A stretch of 64,000 bases of DNA, from positions 52,501-116,500 of the forward strand of contig CAUYUJ010009380.1 in the NCBI GenBank assembly GCA_963575745.1, in the 5' to 3' direction. A program made the translations under genes and the position numbers. The notes under the pieces were generated by a model, which saw nothing but the letters and a program-made list of their open reading frames with translations, did no database searches and had not been told where the DNA came from. Below, in pieces: positions 31,821 through 43,380 of the stretch. Positions within the stretch are counted from its first letter, which is position 1. Each line of letters begins with the position of its first letter. The stretch is from Prorocentrum cordatum (lineage: Eukaryota; Sar; Dinophyceae; Prorocentrales; Prorocentraceae).

Positions 31821-34678
31821 CTCTATGTTCGCCTGCATCGCGTCCACCAGCCGCTGCCGGTCCCGCTCGAAGCGGGCGCGGTCCTCCGCCCGGCACTTCA
31901 CGATGGAGGCCGTGAGCCCCAGCACCCGGACGCGCGCGTGGGGCCTCCGCCTCTCGCCCTGGCGGGCCGCGATCGTGCCACTGCCCATGCCATCGCGGTC
32001 TGACCACCTCCCTCCTCCTCCCTCCTCCTCCTCTCTACTCCCCCCTCCTCCTCCCCCTCCCTCCTCCTCCTCCCCCCCTCCTCCTCCTCCTCCTCCTCCT
32101 CCTCCTCCTCCTCCTCCTCCTCCTCCTCCTCCCTCCTCCTCTTCCTTCCTCTTCCTCCTCCTCCGCCGCCTCCTCATCCTCCTCCTCCTCCTCCTCCTCC
32201 TCCTGCTCCTCCTCCTCCTCCTCCTCCTCCTCCTCTGACCACCTCCCTGGACACGCCGCGCGCGGGGCATCCGCGCAACGCCGCCGTGCGTCCACGGGGT
32301 CGCGGCCGAGGCCGGAGCGCGAGGAAGAGCACACGGAGGCGCGTTCCCGCTCGCGGCGTCCTGTGGGTCCCAGTGCAGGAGCGCCATCAGCGCCGCCATG
32401 TCCGACTTGCCAGACACGTGGTGGCACTCGTCCACCACGAAGAGGGAGAACTCTTCTACGCGGAGGAACGCGGTGTCGATGAGAGCCTTCCGGAAAATCT
32501 CAGGGGTGCCTGCAAAGGACTAGAAGACTCCACAAACATAAGCTTTCGGAGATTCGCATGGACTTCTTGGGTCGGAGCTGGTTCCCCCTTCCACCCCACA
32601 CCCCTTCCCTTGCGCCTCTGGTGCCTGTGGCAGCGCCAGGGGCGACAGCAGGGGTGAGGGGGAGGGGGCTCTAGACTCTAGCGCCGACGCAACAGATCCG
32701 CACGGACCTCCGAAAATCCAGGGTCAGGCATTGTATTCTCGTTCGGCCTACGAAGACATCGTATCGACTTCTGCAATCGTCCCACTCGCGCTTGCCCCAC
32801 TTACTGGCCGTGTACCCGGTCACTTCTACGACCCGAGCCTGGCGCCCGAGGTCGCCGACCTGCGGCGAAGCGAAGAAGTCCGAGGCGCGGTCAGCCTGCT
32901 GGTGCGCCAGCAGCCTGGACGGCGCCATGATCGCGACCTGAGCGGCCATCAAAAACGGGTCTTACGCGAGATGGCGCAGCGACCTCACGCGGCAGCCTAC
33001 GCGGGCCGCCAGCGCGGCAGGTTACTTTGGGAACGAGCTTGCGCGGGATGCTCACGCGCCAACGTCGGTGACGACGACCCCGTTTTCTTTCGTCGCTCAC
33101 CTTTCTTGTGGCTGACTGAAAATGTGGTGGAAACTGGATACCGTCAACGCCCTGTTCCTGGGGCACCCTTCACGCAGGCACGCGCCCACAGCAGCGCCGA
33201 AGCTCTACTGCTGACCCAAGCTGGGGCAAGAGCTCTGCCTGGCATTCGTAGGCTTCGCCATGCAGAGAAGAGCGGCGGGGCCTCACCTACCGCGGCGCCC
33301 GGCGCCCGGGAAGGAGAGGGGAAGCAGGAAGCCCCCGATGGCCCAGCTGCGGCCAGAGGCACAAGGAACGCCAATTGAAGACCCACGCAAGGGCCTGGAA
33401 AGCACCGAACACCTTACAACATCAGAACGGACCGCATCTTAAAGACTTTGCCACAAGACTGGTAGACAAAGACCGGTCTCAAAAGTGCTGTCAACTCTGA
33501 AGGACGCATGCTTTACTTCCGACGGCTTCAGACAACATCCCGCCAGCTTGCGACGAACGAGCCACCCGCGGATCTCCATCATGATCGGCCACCTACCTGA
33601 GAGCTGGCATGTTTATCCAGCCCCCGGGTAGTTGGCCGATTTTGATGGGGAGGAGGAGGAGGAGGAGGAGGAGGAGGAGGAGGAGGAGGAGGAGGAGGAG
33701 GATAGGACAGGATAGGACTCGGCGATGAACGTGTAGGAAGTGGCATGGAGCACGCTGCTGTGAGACGCTCGTGCGAAGCTCCTACCTCACTTCATTGCAT
33801 ATCTACAGTGCGAGGTGCAGGGGAAGAAGGGGGAGAAGGAGTAGGAAGAGGAGATAGACCCTCTCTCCTGTCCCAGCGCTTCACTGGTCCCTAGTTGCTC
33901 AGTCAAGACCCCCGGACAGTCATGGAGGTCTCTGGAGTCGCTTTAGGTCCCCGTGCGCCTGTGCACGGGGGAACACTCTCCTGGAGCCGCCACTGCACGC
34001 AATGGCGAGGGGCTGGGCCATCCTGGGGCCCGGACCTGGCCAAGATCGCAACTTTTCCATGACACTCCGAGGACAGCCAGCCTATTCTGATCCAAACCAT
34101 GTACAATCACGAGCTGCAGTGGCAACGATGCTCGGCTCAAGTGCGATAAAACAGCTGTGATTAAACAAACACTGCTCGAATGCGATCACACTTGAGCAAA
34201 GCACCGTCGACCCTCTCTCTTGCCCGCAGCCGCGGAAGGCCGCGAGCAAGACGAAGAGGAGCGGTAGTAACGATCGCGCCACACGCTCAGGCAACCACGC
34301 GAGAACCCCGGTCCTGCACCTCAGATTTCTGAAACGCCGTCTGCGGTTCAAGGGGAAACGAAGAGGTACCGATACCGCTACTCTCCCAGGATGCGCTCTG
34401 ACCAACATTTCGAGGAGAATACAACGGTGGCGACGAGGGCCTCCCTCAAGGCTCAAACAAGGGAAAACGAGGGAAGGATAGCTGTATCGGTACATGTTCC
34501 TCCATTGAGCTCAGCGTGCGAAGGAAGCCTTACAGCTGGGTGAACCGTACCGGGGGTGCCTGATGCCCGAAGCGTATCCGTGCGACGACGACGACGCCGA
34601 CGACGCCGCGTCGACGCGGCGCAAGCCGCGGCCGTGGCTTCTCGACATCGTCGTCGCCGACGTCGACGTCGACGTTTA

Positions 34679-34720
<42 letters not shown>

Positions 34721-34850
34721 GGAACGCTCGGCTGGCCAAGGCCTTCCCGGTTGCCAGCGCGCCCTGTGCGGCCAGCAGGGCGACCAGCGTCTTGCCAGCG
34801 CCTGTCTCGGCGCTGACGATGATATTCTCGCGGAGGGCCCTCTCGGCCGC
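31821..34850 (-). CDS. Dicer/RIG-I-type DExH-box helicase, four exons of the N-terminal lobe
   Basis: Likely an ATP-dependent dsRNA helicase or translocase of the Dicer/RIG-I superfamily 2 group. Exon A 34743-34850 (36 codons) reads NIIVSAETGAGKTLVALLAA, which is motif I (Walker A). Exon B 32748-32937 reads VAIMAPSRLLAHQQADRAS and TGYTASKW, motifs Ia/Ib. Exon C 32361-32509 reads TPEIFRKALIDTAFL and LFVVDECHHVSGKSD, motif II DECH. Exon D 31821-31958 reads RVRVLGLTASIVKC, motif III. Exons join in frame: A to B at K|V, B to C inside the Gly codon of FVGTPEIF, C to D at Q|GERR. Acceptors end CAG. The donors are GC (A, B), probably GA (C) and GT (D). PAZ, RNase III and the second helicase lobe are not found, so Dicer identity is not proven. 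Confidence 0.8.
31990..32245 (+). repeat. (CCT)n microsatellite in helicase intron C-D
   Basis: About 240 bp of CCTCCT triplets lie between the DECH and GLTAS exons. Nearly all of this intron is the repeat. Confidence 0.95.
32510..32747 (-). other. Helicase intron B-C
   Basis: Inferred intron of 238 bp. On the minus strand it begins GCCGAACG after TTCGTAG and ends TTTGCAG before the Gly codon. Removing it restores YDVFVGTPEIF in frame. Confidence 0.75.
32938..34742 (-). other. Helicase intron A-B with triplet repeats
   Basis: Inferred intron of 1.8 kb, starting GCCTTGGCC after the Lys codon and ending CCGCTCAG. It holds a (GGA)n tract at 33648-33702 and a GAC/GTC-rich tract at 34575-34722. 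The rest is unique and I see no separate gene in it. Confidence 0.65.
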
Positions 34851-35240
34851 CTGAAGACGAGGCCAGGTCGAGGATAAAATCAGGTGAGGATAAATCGAGG
34901 ACCTCTGAGATCTGGCGGCTCTGGAGGATGTCTCGGGCGCTGCGGCCTTCTCAGAGCGTTCCGGAACGCTCTGAGAGCCTGCCGGAACGCTCTGGGACTG
35001 ATTCATCCCCGTCCCAGCCCCGCTCGACGCCTGCTGCTGCCACGGGTGCGGACTCGGACGGGCCCGCGGGGAGAGGCGCGGCGAGGCCATGCTGTTGCCG
35101 GAGTGGGGCGGCGTCGCGATGCCGCGAGGCAGCGGGCTGTGCGGCGGTGGCGCGTTGCAATGGGGCAGCGGGCTGGGCGGGCTCGCGGAAGCCACGCCAT
35201 CAGGTGGGGCGAAAACAATCTTGACAAGCCGCCGTGGGGG

Positions 35241-35289
<49 letters not shown>

Positions 35290-35432
35290 GGAGGAGGAGG
35301 AGGAGGAGGAGGAGGAGGAGGAGGAGGAGGAGGAGGAGGAGGAGGAGGAGGAGGAGGAGGAGGAGGAGGAGGACCAGCGTGTTGCTGCTGAAGGAGTGGC
35401 AGGTTTTCGGACAGAAGCGAAGGAGCAACCAC
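34851..35432 (-). other. Possible N-terminal extension of the helicase gene
   Basis: The frame of exon A stays open upstream to 35432 without a stop. It reads WPRLQAAERALREN at the junction, which would fit the Q-motif region, then a Ser/Pro/Gln-rich part (MASPRLSPRARPSP, MNQSQSVPAGSQSVPERS), poly-His and poly-Pro. The homopolymers come from TGA and GGA triplets. Either this is the first exon, starting at an ATG near 35085 or 35010, or an intron ends at the CAG before 34850. I cannot decide between them. Confidence 0.4.
35235..35373 (+). repeat. (TGA)n(GGA)n microsatellite
   Basis: ATGATG to about 35288, then GGAGGA to 35373. Confidence 0.95.
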
Positions 35433-36025
35433 GCCGGCGGGCTCCCGAGGGCTGCGAGCCAGTGATGCTCGTCTGCCGCCCAGACTCCATCAATCGAACC
35501 GCTCGGGCCCGATGGGCGGCGAAGGAGAGCGGGCCTTCCGCAAGACGACGCGGCACTGGCCATCGCTCGGACGTCCATTCCCTGTGCTTTTTGTCGGTTT
35601 CGTGCGTGGTCTGTCTCGCAGGATGATCCAGGATGCTCCCTAATAGTCCCCGCCGAGAAAAAGTGCACACGTCCGAGCGATACCAGGGGCAGGGCCATGA
35701 AACAACAGAGGGCGCCCGTGCGCGACCTTGCGCGGGCAGGCTAAGCGCCAATGTCCCCGCGGTGGACCCCGCTTCCACGTGCTGCGCAGGCGGCTGCGGG
35801 TGCTGCGCTGTGCCCTACGACGGTCGAAGGTTGCAGATTTCGACGCTCGGGCCCCTCCTTCCGCCCGCGGAGGCCTGCAGGAGCCTCTGAGGGCCCGCGG
35901 AGGCCGCTGGGGGGCCAGGGCTGGGGCGGGGATACCGCTCACGAGCAGCATGGCCCTCCGCTCCCACACCTCGTCCTCGACTTCGTCGTCGCCGTCGCCC
36001 TCCTCCCGTGAGTAGGAACGTCCAC
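35374..36025. other. No recognised gene
   Basis: GC-rich sequence with overlapping open frames on both strands and no motif. It could include upstream exons of the helicase gene, but nothing supports one. Confidence 0.35.
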
Positions 36026-36115
36026 AGCACCCAGCAGAATTCGAAAACATATATATGTATATGTTTACACATATACATATACGTATATTTATATATAGAT
36101 ATATACAGATGTATG
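36026..36115. repeat. AT-rich TATATG tract
   Basis: An island of ATATATGTATATG sequence in a GC-rich context. Similar short islands occur at 29810-29860, 38550-38605 and 43500-43565. Confidence 0.85.
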
Positions 36116-36249
36116 TCACGGATGCTCGATCATTCCGCCCCCGCTGCAAACTTCAGCTCCGTCCTACACTTCCGCCCGATTCGGAGGTCAATCCGTTCAC
36201 CCCCCAGAAGTTTGGACCCTCAGACTGACGCCTACCGGACAAGAGCGGG

Positions 36250-36745
36250 CAGCGTCACTCAAGGAAAGAGGGGGCATGCGGACGAGGATGAGACGGATCC
36301 GAAGGAGAACAGCGCGGAGGACGAGATGCAGGCGAGGAGGGCCAGGAGGACTACGACGCGACGACGAGGGAGACGAGCACGAGGGAGAGGAGTAAGGCAA
36401 TCATAACGAGCACGGAGAGAAGGAGAAGGACGGCAAGATCGACGAGGAGGCGTAGGAGGACGGCAGCGTGGGAGACAGCGTTGATGAGGAGGGGGAGAGC
36501 GCGGAGAACAAGGAGAAGGACGGGGCCGTCGAGAATGAGGACGACATGGAGGGCGAGAAGGACCAGGCGAGAGAGGACGAGGACGACGGGGAGGACGACT
36601 AGGAGAAGGGCGAAATGAGGGCACAGCTTGGAGGACAATGCGAAGGACAGTGAGGAGGAGGAGGAGGAGGAGGAGGAGGAGGAGGAGGACGACGACGACG
36701 ACGACGACGAAGAGAAGAGGAGCGAGGAACACACGACGGACTTGG
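36250..36745 (+). repeat. Purine-rich GGA/GAC degenerate repeat
   Basis: GAGGACGAGGAG-type sequence ending in a purer (GGA)n(CGA)n run at 36650-36715. Ser/Leu-rich minus-strand frames are artefacts. Confidence 0.85.
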
Positions 36746-37150
36746 AATAAGTGAGTGCACGTGGTACTTGTCGGGGCTATGATGGGCGATGGGGACTGCC
36801 ATGAGCGTCTGAGGCACTCTTCGAGCCTCTGTGGGGATTCTTGAAGCCTATTGGGCGCTTCTTGGGAGCCTGTCGGTGTCCTGCGGAGACGTTTGGGTCT
36901 TTTTGGACTATCTGGGCGTGCCATGGTGAGCCTTGAAAGCTCTCTCTGGGCCGTCTGGGCGCCCCCTTGGGCCGGCTTTTGGCTCGCTTTGGCTATCTCG
37001 GGGGCCTGCGTCTGGAAACGGCCCTTGAGGCTGAAATCCGCCACCGTGCATCGAGGCATTAAGTGGGGTGGCCTCAGGCCCTCAAGCGTCCTCACTCTCC
37101 ACTGCTCCCAAAACAGTGCTTGCACTTCGGGGTGCTTACTTCTGTTCTGA
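36746..37150. other. Degenerate CTTGGGCC-like sequence, no gene
   Basis: Weak similarity to the CTTGGGGCC minisatellite (TTGGGAGCC, TCTGGGCG). I see nothing else. Confidence 0.4.
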
Positions 37151-37154
37151 GGAA

Positions 37155-37435
37155 CTGGGCCAGCGTGGCGGTCTGACGGCCATTTGGTCGCCGTCGCCGC
37201 CCCGCAGCCGCCTCGTCGCCGCCTGTCGCCTGTACCACTAGTGTGGTCTGGCGGCTATGTTGTCGCCGCCGCCGCCCCGCCGCCGCCTCGTCGCCGCTGG
37301 TCGTCTGAGCCAGTGTGTCTCTCTGGCGGCTATGTTGTTGACGCCCCGCCGCCCCGCCGCCGCCTCGTCGCCGCTCGTCGTCTTGGCCGGTGCGGCGGTC
37401 TGGCGGCTATGATGTCGCCGTCGCCGCCCCGACGT
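37155..37435 (+). repeat. About 70-bp tandem repeat, four units
   Basis: Units of GTCTGGCGGCTATGTTGTCG plus GCCGCCCCGCCGCCGCCTCG repeat with small changes. Confidence 0.85.
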
Positions 37436-37439
37436 CCAT

Positions 37440-38790
37440 CGTTGGTCAAAAACCATCATGGGACAGTAGCGCACGCGCGCGTTGTCGCGCGCGTGCGTGC
37501 CGCAATCATTCAAACACTTTCGGTTTCGCTGGGATTGAAAAATCAAGTATTCCAAAAATATTTAAACACATGACATATCGCACGGCGGAATTCCAAAACA
37601 AACCTGCGCGCGCTATTGCGAATTCTCGCGAAAACCAAAAATTCGCCAAAATGTTTAGGACATCATACAAAACGGGCTTCGTGCGCGCACATGTCGGAAT
37701 CGTTCGAACGCCGTTGCGCGCGTGACGTCGCGCAAATGTTTTGCAACAAATTATACGACATGCGTGCGCGCGCGTCGCCGAGTGCGCATGCCGACATCTG
37801 TCAAAAACCTTCGGTGTCGCAGCGATTTTAAAACCGAGTGTCCAAAACACATGAAACGCACATGATTTCGCAACGTCGGTTTTCAAAAAACGTGTGCTCG
37901 CGCTCGTGCGAATTCATGAGAAAACTAAATGTGCTCGCGCTCGTGCGAATTCATGAGAAAACTAAATGGGTCTCAACATGTTTCATGGCACTATGCCAAA
38001 AAAGGTTCTCGAACCGCGTGCCGACATCATTTGCGCGCCCTTGCGCGCGTGCCACAGCATACCACAGAGTATTATGCGGGCCGCTCTCGCGCTTCGGCTG
38101 TGCAGGCATGTCGAACTCTTTCCAAACCCTTCATCACCGACGCGAAGACGCCGTCATCGTCGTCGGCGTGGTCAGCATCGGCGCCCGCACTGGCCGCGCC
38201 GTCGTCGTTTGTCAACATCTTCGCTAACACCGCTATCATTGCCAAAGTGCCTACCGTTGTCGACGTTGACATGGTAACGCGCCCGCCCAAGTCGCCGCCT
38301 CGCACTGAATTGCCCCCTGGGATTCGCCCAGTGGCCAGCGCCACCGCGGCTACGTCGGTCGCGCCAAACTAGTTGGCCGCTGCGCGGGCGTGCAAGGGTT
38401 GGTGCGGCCGCAGAGATGCACCAGCCAACGCCGAGCACTCATCGCAATCGCCACCGCATGTGTGTTGCAAAAGAAGTTGCGGGTGGGCGGGTGGGATAAT
38501 TGCGCGAGCGGTGGGGTCGCCACGTACAGTGCACAGGGCAAGGCGCACCATACATACATATATATATATATATATACATATATGCATATGCGTGTACATA
38601 TATCCCGTCGTTTTTCAGAAACACACACACGCACGCACGCACACGCACGCATCGATTGCCCCCCCCGCCGGATTTTCGCCCCCCTTTTTCGTTTTGCAAT
38701 GTGCATGCGATGTTGCCCCATCGCCCATCCTATACATGAATGCATGCCGCCCTGGCCCCGCCTGCATCCGCCCCCCCCGCCATCCTTTGC
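37440..38790 (+). repeat. CG-rich composite dispersed repeat, copy A
   Basis: The first part is CGCGCGCGTTGTCGCGCGCG modules followed by TTCAAACACTTTCGGTTTCG and GCGAATTC motifs. The second part (38070-38520) runs TCTTTCCAAACCCTTCATCG, CGACGCGAAGACGCCGTCAT, a frame ending SVAPN-stop at 38372, and AGATGCACCAGCCAACGC. It ends with AAGTTGCGGGTGGGCGGGTG and a C-rich part (CCCCCGCCGGATTTTCGCCC). No known protein domain is recognised. Confidence 0.75.
38550..38605. repeat. TATATA tract inside copy A
   Basis: CATACATATATATATATATA followed by CACACACGCACG sequence. Confidence 0.85.
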
Positions 38791-38799
38791 TAAGAGAAC

Positions 38800-40310
38800 T
38801 GTGCGCGCGCTCGTTTATCGACAATCATTCGATTTCAAAGATCCCATGCGAAAACCATCAAACGAAGTGCAGACGCGCCGAAATCCTTCAACAACTGTCG
38901 GTTTCGCCAGTGTCCCCAATTCGAATGTCCAATACGCATGAACAAACGAAAACATGGTTTCGCAAAGAGGACTTTCAAACAAAGCTTGCGCGCGCGCTCT
39001 CGCGAATTCTTCATAAGACCGTAGGTCTGCCACAAAACGGGCTTCGCGCGCGTCGAAATCGATGGAGCGCCCTATGCGCGCGTGCTGTCGCGAGAACCCG
39101 GTGCAGAGACTGGCGCGAAGTGCACGCGCGCTCGGCGTCGCGCGCGCATGCCACAGTCCTTCAGGAACCAGCGGCTTCCAAAAGGTTGCATACACGAGAG
39201 CCCAAACAACATGAAAACACACATGGTTTTGCAATATCCACTTTCGAAACAAAAAACGCAAGCGCGCTCGCGCTCTTGCGAATTCGAAGAAACCGTAAGT
39301 TGTTCAACATGTACATTAAATTCTGCCAAGCGAACCGCTCGGGCCGCATGTCAAAATCATTCGAGCGCCCTGGCGGTGTAAACGGTCCGAATCAAATAAT
39401 GCCATGCGGGCCACTCTCGCGCGTCGGCCGCGCGCGCGCGTCGAACTCCTTCCAAAACCTTCATCGCCGACGCGAAGACGCCGTCATTGTCGCCGGCGTG
39501 ACCAGCGTCGGCGCCACCCCTGCCCGCGCCGTCGCCGCTGTCATCATTGTCACCAACACCACTACTATCATCATCGTGTCCACCGTTGTCGGCGTCGCCA
39601 TAGTGCCGCCCCCGCCCATGTCGCCGACTCGCAATGAAGTGCCCGCCGGGATGTGCCCGGCGGTCAGCGCCACCGTGGCCGCGTCGGCCGCGCCGAATTA
39701 GGTGGCCGCTGCGCGCGCGAGCATGCGCGGGCTAGCGCGGCCGCAAATGCACCAGCCAACGCAGCGCACTCATCGCAATCGCCTCCGCATGGGTTTTGGA
39801 CGCCCGAGCTGAGCACGGAAAGAATGGGTACAATGCCCAACAACAAGTGTTGTCACAAACCAACAGCGGCCGCTGTTGGGCAGGCGGCGTTCTGTCTCAA
39901 ACGGACACAGGCCGCGGCGACACCGACAGAGAGTCCTGTTCAAAATGAACAGGAGCTGTCGTTGGGCATTGTACCCATTGTTTCCGCGCCAATATCGTTC
40001 GCGCCGATGGGTCTTGCGAGCCAAGTTGCGGGTGGGTGGGCTGGATGCTTGTGCGAGCAGTGGAGGTGGCTTCTTCAAGCTCGGCGACGTAAATTCTCCT
40101 CTTCACAACGAAACAGACTCTACCTCCCCCTCCCCCGGGATTATCGCCCCCCCCCCCCCCCTTTCGCGCTGAATTTTGCATGCGGCACTGCCCAATCGCC
40201 CGTCCTAAAATAAATCCATGACTTCCCAGCCGAGCCGGCATCCGCCCCCCCCCCCCCCCCCCCCCGTCATCCTTTGCAACGCACTATGCGAGCGAACTCA
40301 TTTATCATAT
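38800..40310 (+). repeat. CG-rich composite dispersed repeat, copy B
   Basis: Same module order as copy A. The conserved frame here ends at 39701 (ASAAPN-stop). The copy is interrupted at 39799-40006 by a small inverted-repeat element and then resumes with AAGTTGCGGGTGGGTGGG and the C-rich end module. Confidence 0.75.
39799..40006. mobile_element. 208-bp MITE with 10-bp target duplication (Mutator-like)
   Basis: The left internal terminus GGAAAGAATGGGTACAATGC and the reverse complement of the right one, GGAAACAATGGGTACAATGC, differ at one base over 20, and pairing continues through CCAACNACA. The element is flanked by ATGGGTTTTG (39789-39798) and ATGGGTCTTG (40007-40016). Copies A, C and D of the host repeat are uninterrupted at this point. 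Inside are a perfect 18-bp palindrome at 39861-39878 and a CCTGTTCA/TGAACAGG hairpin at about 39934-39952. A 9-11-bp duplication is typical of Mutator-like elements; that class call is inference. Confidence 0.8.
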
Positions 40311-40560
40311 AAGCATAAGTTTCCAAACGCCCAATGTAAAACATTGGCGAAGTGCACTCGCGCGCGTCGTCGCGCGCATGCTGGAATCCTTCAAAAACCT
40401 TGCGATTCGTCAGGATTCGACAACCGAGCGCCCACATGACAATCAAAAGCGCAAGGTTTCGCAGGGCAGATAATCCAACATATCATGTTAAAGAACAAAG
40501 CTTGCGCGCGCGCTCTGGCGAAACCATGACAAAGCCATCGGTTTTTTACCTAACATAACA
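40311..40560 (+). repeat. Isolated CG-rich module of the dispersed repeat
   Basis: Contains AAGTGCACTCGCGCGCGTCG, TCCTTCAAAAACCTTGCGAT and CTTGCGCGCGCGCTCTGGCG, the first part of the composite unit without its second part. Confidence 0.7.
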
Positions 40561-40679
40561 GCTTTTGCTGATAGGTTTCTAGTGGGGTCAAAAGAAAGCA
40601 TCTGGACTCCACAGGGGGGTCTGGGCGGGTGCCGGGGAGGAGGGCCGGGAACAGAGCCGGGCTCGTTTTAAGCCAACAG

Positions 40680-41095
40680 TCACACACTTCGTGCTCTTCG
40701 ACCTCCCAGAACTCCGTTCCCGGGCCACATTTTGAATAACCGGAGCCAGCAGTCACACACTTCGTGCTCTTCGACCTCCCAGAACTCCATTCCCGGGCCG
40801 CATTTTGGATGCCCGGAGCCAGCTGTAAGTCACTTCGTGCTCTTCGAGTTCCCAGAACTCCATTCCCGGGCCACATTTAGGATACCCGGGGCCAACTGTA
40901 GGCCACTGCGTGCTCTTCGAGTTCCCAGAACTCCATTCCCGGGCCACATTTTGAATGCCCGGAGCCAACTGTAGGCCACTTCGTGCTCTTCGAGTTCCCA
41001 GAACTCCATTCCTGGGCATGATTTTGAATGCCCGGAGCCAACTGTAGGCCACTTAGTTCGTGTTCTTCTAGTTCCCAGAATTCCACTCCTGACAT
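40680..41095 (+). repeat. About 73-bp tandem repeat, five to six units
   Basis: Units of CACTTCGTGCTCTTCGAGTT, CCCAGAACTCCATTCCCGGG and CCACATTTTGAATGCCCGGA. Both strands stay open through the array because of its period. Confidence 0.92.
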
Positions 41096-41099
41096 TTTG

Positions 41100-41455
41100 A
41101 ATGCTGAGGCAGGCTGATGCTGCGGCCGAGGCAGGCTGAGGCTGAGGCAGGCTGAGGCTGAGGCCGAGGCTGAAGGCAGACTGAGGCTGAGGCTGAAGCA
41201 GACTGAGGCTGAGGCTGAGGCAGGCTGAGGCTGAGGCTGAGGCAGGCTGATGCTGAGGCAGGCTGAGGCTGAGGCTGAGGCTGATGCAGGCTGAGGCTGA
41301 GGCAGGCTGAGGCTGAGGCCGAGGCTGAAGGCAGACTGAGGCTGAGGCTGAAGCAGGCTGAGGCTGAGGCTGAGGCAGGCTGAGGCTGAGGCAGGCTGAG
41401 GCTGAGGCTGAGGCAGGCTGAGGCTGAGGCTGTGACTGCGACTGCCGTTGCCGCT
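41100..41455 (+). repeat. GAGGCT hexamer satellite
   Basis: GCTGAGGCTGAGGCAGGCTG repeats, starting at the end of the 73-bp array. Confidence 0.95.
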
Positions 41456-41589
41456 GCGACTGTCATCGCGAATGCGACTACGACTGCGAGAACAACAGAA
41501 TTCTACAACTGGATTCTCATCTGAATCTTAAGGGGAATGCTTCCAGATATGCTCCTACACATCGCTGTTAGGTTGCTTTGCCGGGATAA

Positions 41590-42665
41590 TCAACGTTTCA
41601 GAGAGTGCTACCAAACGCGTTTCGCGCGCGCGCGTGTCGCAATCGTTCGAACGTCCTTGCGCGCGCGCCGTCGGGAGAAGTCCTTGGGGGGGGGAAAGTG
41701 CGCGCGCGCGTCGTCGCGCGCGCATGCTGGAATCCGCCCAAAACCCTCTTCGTGACGATTGCAAAACCGAGTGTCCGAACAACATGTCAAAACACATGGT
41801 TTCGCAACGTCCTTTTCTGATAATGAAGAAGCGCGCTCTCGCTCTTGTAAATTCTGAAGAATACCATCGGTTCCTCAACATTATTATGGCATTCTGCCGA
41901 GCGGGCCTCTTGCGCCGCGTGCCGACATCATTCCCGCGCCCTTGCGCGCGCTCGCAGGGGGGGGGGGCGCGATCCGCGTCGACGAATGCCGCGCGAGCCG
42001 CTCTCGCGCTCCAGCCGCGCGCGCATGTCGAACCATTTCCATGACCTGCGTCGCCGAGGCGAGGGCGCTGTCATCGTCGCCGGCGCGCTCAGCATCGACG
42101 CCCGCGCTGGCTGCGCCTTCGTCGTTGCCAACGTCGTCGCCAGCATTGCAACTATCGCCATCGCGTTTACCGTCGCCGACGTTGCCGTCATACTGCGCCC
42201 GCCCAAGTCGCCGGCTCGCAGTGCAGCGCGCGATGGGATGCGCCCAGCGATTAGCGCCACCGCGGCCGCGTCGGTCGCGCCAAACTAGCTGGCCGCCGCG
42301 CGCGCGTGCCTGGGTTGGCGCAGCCGCAGAGATGCACCAGCCAACGCCAAGCATGCATCGCAATCGCCACCGCGCGGGTTTTGCAGAACAGGTTGCGGGT
42401 GGGTGGGTGGGGTGTCTGCAAGATCATGGCATGCGTCAACTCGTCCGTTCAAACCAACTGCCCCACATCTATACATATCGCACCGCATTGGTTCTCCCTC
42501 CTGCGCGGAAAACAAACACTACCCCCCCCGCTGGGATTCCCCGCCCCCCTTTTCGCGTGACAATTTGATATGATTCTGCCCCGCCGCCCATCCCGCGCGT
42601 GAGTTCGCGCCGTCCCAGCCCGGCCGACGCCCGCCCCCACCCCCACCATCCTTTGCAACAAATAT
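41590..42665 (+). repeat. CG-rich composite dispersed repeat, copy C
   Basis: Modules as in copy A. The conserved frame ends SVAPN-stop at 42288, followed by AGATGCACCAGCCAACGCCA and GTTGCGGGTGGGTGGGTG. Confidence 0.75.
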
Positions 42666-42884
42666 TATGCACGCGCACTCGTTTATCAAGAACCATCAGT
42701 TTGCAAGAACCCCTGGCTATCAATGAAACGACGCGCACGCGCGCGCGCGGTCGCGCGCGCGTGCCGAAATCCTTCAAAACATGTCGGTGTCGTGGGCACG
42801 CCAAAACCGAGCGTAAAAAAACTACAAAACATTACCCCAGTGCGACCCTAGAAGTTGGAGCCCCTAGGAAAGCAGCATTCGTTG
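42666..42884 (+). repeat. Partial CG-rich module
   Basis: Contains ACGCGCACGCGCGCGCGCGG and GTGCCGAAATCCTTCAAAAC, then breaks into the TATGC satellite. Confidence 0.6.
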
Positions 42885-43380
42885 CTAGGCTATGATATGT
42901 TATGCTATGCCATGCTATGCTGCGCTGTGCTATGCTATGATATGATATGCTATGCTGCGCTATGCTATGCTATGCTGTGATGTGCTATGCTATGCTATGC
43001 TAAGCTGTGATATGCCATGCTGCGCAGTGCTGTGCTAAGCTATGATTTGCTATGCTGTTTTATGTTATGCAAAGCTGCGCTATGCTATGCTATGTTACGC
43101 TATGCTATGCTATGCGATGCTATGCTATGCTATGCTGTGCTATGCTATGCTATGTTATGTTATGCTGCGCTATGCTATGCTATGATGGGCTATGCTACGA
43201 TATGCTGTGCTGCGCTATCCTATGCTACGCTATGCTATGCTAGGCCGTGCTCTGCTACGCTAAAAGCTCAGTGAAGCTAAGATGGAGCTAAGCTAAGCTA
43301 CGATAAATCGGAGCTAAGATGAAATTAGGCTAAGCTAATATAAAATAAGCTGAGCTAAGATGAGATATGCAACGCTACGC
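42885..43380 (+). repeat. TATGC pentamer satellite
   Basis: TATGCTATGCTATGCTGCGC repeats, decaying to AGCTAAGCTA after 43265. Confidence 0.95.
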
